A stretch of 8,525 nt of DNA from a bacterium (GTDB lineage: Bacteria > Patescibacteriota > Microgenomatia > Levybacterales > UBA12049). Within the stretch, counting starts at the first letter, position 1. Every line of letters begins with the position of its first letter. Below, piece by piece: positions 5,494 to 8,525 of the stretch. The translations under genes and the position numbers were made by a program. The stretch spans positions 1 to 8,525 of the forward strand of contig JAJZOC010000020.1 of assembly GCA_021852095.1 (NCBI GenBank), given 5' to 3'. Below the pieces are notes generated by a model. The model had not been told where the DNA came from. It saw only the letters and a program-made list of their open reading frames with translations, and ran no database searches.

Positions 5494-6284
5494 CAGTTTT
5501 GACTTTTATTCTGCATTTCCCAAAGCCTGGCATAGGTTATAAACATGCTGAATGACTGATATATACTTTCAACTAAACCGACTGTTCCTTTTTTCCACCC
5601 TCGCTGTCGGCAATAATAAGTAAAAAAAGTTGTCAGCATGACGCGGGGAAATCTCCACCAGGTCATTTTGGGATGTCCGGCTTTAAATCTTAACTCTGCT
5701 TCTATTTGTGACCACTTAATTGTCTTCTCAAGCATAGAGGTTAGATCACGATGAGTATAGTGAAGCAGAAAACCATTAAGTTGCCCCATTTCTCCTTCGA
5801 TTAACGGTGTTTCGTGAAGCTCTCCTTTCCATCTCATAAGACTTTCTTTCTTAAACAATCTTTCCAAACGCTCTATATATGGCCATTCATTTTTCTCTTC
5901 CGAACCTAAATAGAAATTTTTCCTCTGGATTTTAAATGCGGCAATATTCCTGTTTTTGATATTCTTGTCCTGAGCCTGTCGAATGGATGATATTTGATAC
6001 TTGATATTGTCGCGAAGCAACTCCGTAACCCTTTCGTCGGCATCAACATACAGAATCCAAGTACCTTTTGCCTTTGACAAACCATAATTTCTCATTTTGG
6101 AAAAATCATTAGATTTAAAAGAAAAAACAGTTGCCCCCATTCTCTTGGCAACATCAACCGTTCTATCTTCCGATCCATTATCAACAACGATTATCTCATC
6201 GCAAAAAGAAACCGAATCTAAACAATCCGCTATCATAACTTCTTCATCTTTAGTAATCACAATCACCGAAATATTATTTCTCAT
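5493..6284 (-). CDS. GT2-family glycosyltransferase, WaaE/KdtX-like
   Basis: A 263-residue, single-domain GT-A glycosyltransferase of family GT2, resembling the WaaE/KdtX group that adds a sugar during lipid-linked glycan or LPS-core-like synthesis on the cytoplasmic side. Motifs in order: SVIVITKDEE (6-15), IIVVDNGSEDRT (31-42), RNYGLSKAKGTWILYVDADERV (65-86, with the metal-binding DADE at 81-84), KNFYLG (122-127), WKGELHE (152-158, the acceptor/catalytic region) and a C-terminal RGWKKGTVGLVESIYQSFSM (228-247) typical of this group. No membrane helix is certain. The segment SIRQAQDK (100-107) is out of character: it is the translation of a dispersed DNA repeat and lies between the DADE strand and the acceptor region, where family members vary in length. 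The ATG lies 6 bp after the preceding GT2 stop, with a weak AAGAG upstream. The stop overlaps the YfhO-A start (TGATG). Confidence 0.9.
   Translation of the reverse strand: MRNNISVIVITKDEEVMIADCLDSVSFCDEIIVVDNGSEDRTVDVAKRMGATVFSFKSNDFSKMRNYGLSKAKGTWILYVDADERVTELLRDNIKYQISSIRQAQDKNIKNRNIAAFKIQRKNFYLGSEEKNEWPYIERLERLFKKESLMRWKGELHETPLIEGEMGQLNGFLLHYTHRDLTSMLEKTIKWSQIEAELRFKAGHPKMTWWRFPRVMLTTFFTYYCRQRGWKKGTVGLVESIYQSFSMFITYARLWEMQNKSQN
5964..5987. repeat. Dispersed PEPVEG-type short repeat, inserted in frame in a GT2 gene
   Basis: The minus strand carries TTCGACAGGCTCAGGACAAG (5983-5964), which I recognise as the short repeat scattered through many bacterial genomes. It gives peptides such as PEPVEG, LSLSKG or FDRLRTS depending on frame and strand. 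On the plus strand here it reads CPEPVEW. In the gene it reads SIRQAQDK. Only one arm of the usual inverted pair is present. Confidence 0.75.
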
Positions 6285-6290
6285 ATACTC

Positions 6291-7187
6291 TTATCTATAA
6301 CTTCCTCTCCCCAATCTTCCAAGATAAAAATCAAGAATTCCCCTCTTCTGCCATTTTCTGCCAAACAATAAAATCCTAAAACTTTCTCTTATTAATGCTA
6401 ATTTAGAACGAATCGGAGAGTAACTCATACCAAAAATCATTCTGTTCCTGGTAATATAATAATCTTGAAGACTTGAACCCGATCCGTCTGACGAACCAGC
6501 ATTTTTGTGCCAAATTATAGAGTCTGGAACATATAAGATTTTAAATCCTGCAGTTTTTGTCCTTATGCTAAAATCACTGTCTTCATAATATAAAAAGTAT
6601 TTTTCATTCAACATCCCAACTTTCTCAAATACCTCTCTTTTTACCAACATACAGCACCCCGTAGCAATTTCCGTCTCTTCCAGTTTATCAAACTGACCAC
6701 GATCTACCTCGTCAACTCCAACGTGATACCCTATTACATTTTTCCAATCAATCTTCCCGCCTGCGTACCACAACACTTTTCCCAACTCATTAATCTTATA
6801 TCTGGATTTATGGAATTCGCAGTCTTTGGCAAAATAAATTTTCGGAACGGCGATTCCAAACTTGTTATTATTTTTTATCGAAGAAACCAGTTTTTCAAGA
6901 AAATCTTTATCAACTATCGTATCATTATTTAAAATTAAGATATAATCTGCTCCCTTTGACAACGCGTATTTAATGCCAATATTGTTTCCGCCGGCAAAAC
7001 CCAAGTTATTATTATTCCTAATAACGTATGCCCCCAATGACTTCAGATTGTCGTTAGACGCGTTATCAATAATTACAATGTTAACGTTTAATTCTTTTGG
7101 AATAAAGATTTTTCCCAAAGATGATAGACACTCTGACGTATCTTTTACACCCTTATAATGAAGAACTATAATAAAGACTTTTTTCAC
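6291..7187 (-). CDS. GT2-family glycosyltransferase, rhamnosyltransferase-like
   Basis: A 298-residue GT2 enzyme of the rhamnosyltransferase-like (WbbL/RfbN-type) branch, expected to add a sugar from a nucleotide donor to a lipid-linked glycan at the inner face of the membrane. Motifs in order: FIIVLHYKG (5-13), IIDNAS (39-44), NLGFAGGNNIG (61-71), ILNNDT (85-90; the NDT stands for the metal-binding DXD), ATGCCMLVKREVF (175-187), YFLYYEDSDF (197-206, with the catalytic-base region ED) and YYITRNRM (243-250). All key positions are intact and the length is normal for the family. The start is GTG at 7187, inside the flippase stop (GTGA, 4-bp overlap). The canonical beta-1 strand follows within a few residues, so this start is well supported, although no good Shine-Dalgarno sequence is visible. 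A 6-bp gap leads to the next GT2 gene. The sugar specificity cannot be read from the sequence. Confidence 0.92.
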   Translation of the reverse strand: MKKVFIIVLHYKGVKDTSECLSSLGKIFIPKELNVNIVIIDNASNDNLKSLGAYVIRNNNNLGFAGGNNIGIKYALSKGADYILILNNDTIVDKDFLEKLVSSIKNNNKFGIAVPKIYFAKDCEFHKSRYKINELGKVLWYAGGKIDWKNVIGYHVGVDEVDRGQFDKLEETEIATGCCMLVKREVFEKVGMLNEKYFLYYEDSDFSIRTKTAGFKILYVPDSIIWHKNAGSSDGSGSSLQDYYITRNRMIFGMSYSPIRSKLALIRESFRILLFGRKWQKRGILDFYLGRLGRGSYR

Positions 7188-8525
7188 GAACTTAACAAAT
7201 TATTTTTTACCAGTTTTATATCTTCTAATAATTGATTCTTCCCCAATATAAAAATTATGCCGAAATATAAAACTAATCCTGAAATAAGTAATATTAAAAC
7301 CGAAAAAAGACTAATAGGAATAGACCGCTCAATTAGATAAAGAACTAAAATCATTATCACAGTGGAGATTAACGGTAGCCTTATGCTCTTGAGCAAATCG
7401 AAATCTAAATGATCCCTTTTTAATATCAAAAAAATGGGTATAAAAGAAAGATTTATAAATGCAGAAACAATAGCAAATAAATTAAAGCCAAAAATCATTA
7501 CTAAAAAAGAAGCGATAAGCCAGGTAACGACAGTCCAAGCGATCATAAAATAAAGTGTAATCTTGATTTTACCGATTGCATTAAGCAAATTAGTCATTGG
7601 CACAAGCATAGATGCCAAAAAAGCATTAAGGACAAAAAAACACAGAGAGATAAAAGCAGGAGACCATTTAGCATATTTTGGCACTAAATGAAACAGGAGC
7701 GGAAATAACAGAACGATCAGTGCAAGTATCGGAAAAACAAATAAAGCAATTACAAAGATAGACTTCTCGAAGGCTTTTTTTAGATTTTGTTTATCGTGCT
7801 GAAGCCGTGCAAAAGAAGAAAAAGTAACTTTTATGACATTATCCATAATAAGCCTAAGAGGCGTAAATGCCCACTTTTGGGCAAAACCTATATAACCCAG
7901 TTGAGATGCGGGGAGTATTTTACCTAGAAATAGTATAAAAAGATCATCCTTTATAAGAGCTAAAATACTATTTAGCTGAAATGGAATTCCAAATGAAAGA
8001 AGTTCCGTAAGAGCGCTTTTGGAAAAAGCAAAACCTATATTCCAAGGTGCAATAAGATAAATTATAATAAGTCCTGTTATGCTTCTTGCCAAAACAGCGA
8101 CTGTAAAAGCAGTAATACCAAACCCTTTAATGGCGAGAGTAATCACTACCAGACTAAAAATAACCGTCTCTGCTATTTGCACGATCGCCAGTTTGGAAAA
8201 TTGAATATCGCGCTCAAGAATCACTGAAGGAATAGTTTTCAAAGAGGATAAAAAAAAAGCTACGACAAAAGCCTGAAACAACCAAATACCCTGCGTTTCC
8301 AAACGGAAAAATTTGCCAATCCAAAAAGATAATGTTAGCATAATTATACAAATACCACCAACCAAAATTTGCTGAGTAGTAAAACTTGTTCTAAGCTCTA
8401 TTAATTCTACCTTCTCTCTCTTTTGAATAAGAGCACCCGAAAGACCGATATCAGAAAAATAAGAAAGTATCTGGTTGATCGAAGAAACTATAAAAAACAC
8501 TCCAAATGCGGAGGAAATCCAAGGG
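7184..8525 (-). CDS. Polysaccharide/lipid-linked oligosaccharide flippase (MOP superfamily, Wzx-like), 5' end outside window
   Basis: A multispanning membrane protein of the MOP exporter superfamily (Polysacc_synt type, close to WzxC/TuaB-like proteins) that would flip a lipid-linked glycan across the cytoplasmic membrane. The frame stays open to the window edge. Before the internal GTG at 8500 it already reads PWISSAFG, so that GTG is not the true start and roughly 30 residues are missing. Counting from it, SDIGLSGALIQK (16-27), ERDIQFSKLA (96-105) and GIPFQLNSILALIKDDLFIL (171-190) match family landmarks, followed by an amphipathic stretch VTFSSFARLQHDKQNLKKAF (225-244) seen in this group. 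About a dozen hydrophobic segments run to residue 420, with a short basic tail. It overlaps the following GT2 by 4 bp and is the first visible gene of the operon. The promoter is not in the window. The substrate is presumably the product of the adjacent glycosyltransferases. Confidence 0.9.
   Translation of the reverse strand, partial: PWISSAFGVFFIVSSINQILSYFSDIGLSGALIQKREKVELIELRTSFTTQQILVGGICIIMLTLSFWIGKFFRLETQGIWLFQAFVVAFFLSSLKTIPSVILERDIQFSKLAIVQIAETVIFSLVVITLAIKGFGITAFTVAVLARSITGLIIIYLIAPWNIGFAFSKSALTELLSFGIPFQLNSILALIKDDLFILFLGKILPASQLGYIGFAQKWAFTPLRLIMDNVIKVTFSSFARLQHDKQNLKKAFEKSIFVIALFVFPILALIVLLFPLLFHLVPKYAKWSPAFISLCFFVLNAFLASMLVPMTNLLNAIGKIKITLYFMIAWTVVTWLIASFLVMIFGFNLFAIVSAFINLSFIPIFLILKRDHLDFDLLKSIRLPLISTVIMILVLYLIERSIPISLFSVLILLISGLVLYFGIIFILGKNQLLEDIKLVKNNLLSS

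Noticed and set aside
8498..8500. GTG as the start of the flippase
   Set aside because: The frame is open upstream to the window edge and already reads PWISSAFG, and the family N-terminus is longer. The true start lies outside the window.
1..8525. Defence system, CRISPR array, transposase, tRNA or riboswitch
   Set aside because: No repeat-spacer pattern, nuclease, transposase, tRNA-like cloverleaf or long structured leader was found. The only gap between genes larger than 6 bp is the 78-bp divergent region.

Overview
The window is AT-rich bacterial DNA (about one third G+C by eye) and almost entirely coding. It holds the end of one envelope-glycan gene cluster and most of a second. Six of the seven genes lie on the minus strand: a lipid-linked glycan flippase, three cytoplasmic-type glycosyltransferases (two GT2, one GT4) and two large YfhO-type membrane proteins. 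The seventh is a 79-residue membrane protein of DUF5652 type on the plus strand. Stops TAA, TGA and TAG all occur, so no stop-codon recoding is seen. The gene set, the DUF5652 protein, the weak ribosome binding sites and a PEPVEG-type dispersed repeat fit a Patescibacteria/CPR genome (Microgenomates-like). That placement is inference; no rRNA or marker gene is present.

Layout, in minus-strand transcription order. Positions 8525-3139 carry flippase (5' end outside the window), GT2, GT2 and YfhO-A. Neighbouring genes overlap by 4 bp, are separated by 6 bp, and overlap by 1 bp, so this is one operon. Positions 2908-3147 carry the DUF5652 gene on the plus strand; its last 9 bp overlap the end of YfhO-A. 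Positions 2830-2907 form a 78-bp divergent control region, the only real intergenic space. Positions 2829-26 carry GT4 and YfhO-B, joined by ATGA.

How the genes may work together: the three glycosyltransferases probably build or extend a glycan on a lipid carrier at the inner face of the membrane. The flippase would move the lipid-linked product across. The YfhO proteins, which belong to a family of GT-C-like multispanning transferases, would add sugars from polyprenyl-phosphate donors on the outer face. Each YfhO gene follows directly on a glycosyltransferase gene.

The most notable points are these. YfhO-B stops at residue 578, inside a conserved stretch, and lacks about 200 C-terminal residues found in YfhO-A. 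A dispersed short repeat is inserted in frame in the second GT2 (SIRQAQDK). A 14-nt tandem repeat encodes part of a membrane helix in YfhO-B. Two long perfect inverted repeats lie inside YfhO-A. The divergent promoters appear to share one palindromic -35 box, and the plus-strand gene looks leaderless. I saw no defence system, CRISPR array, transposase or RNA gene, and nothing I would call a new system.
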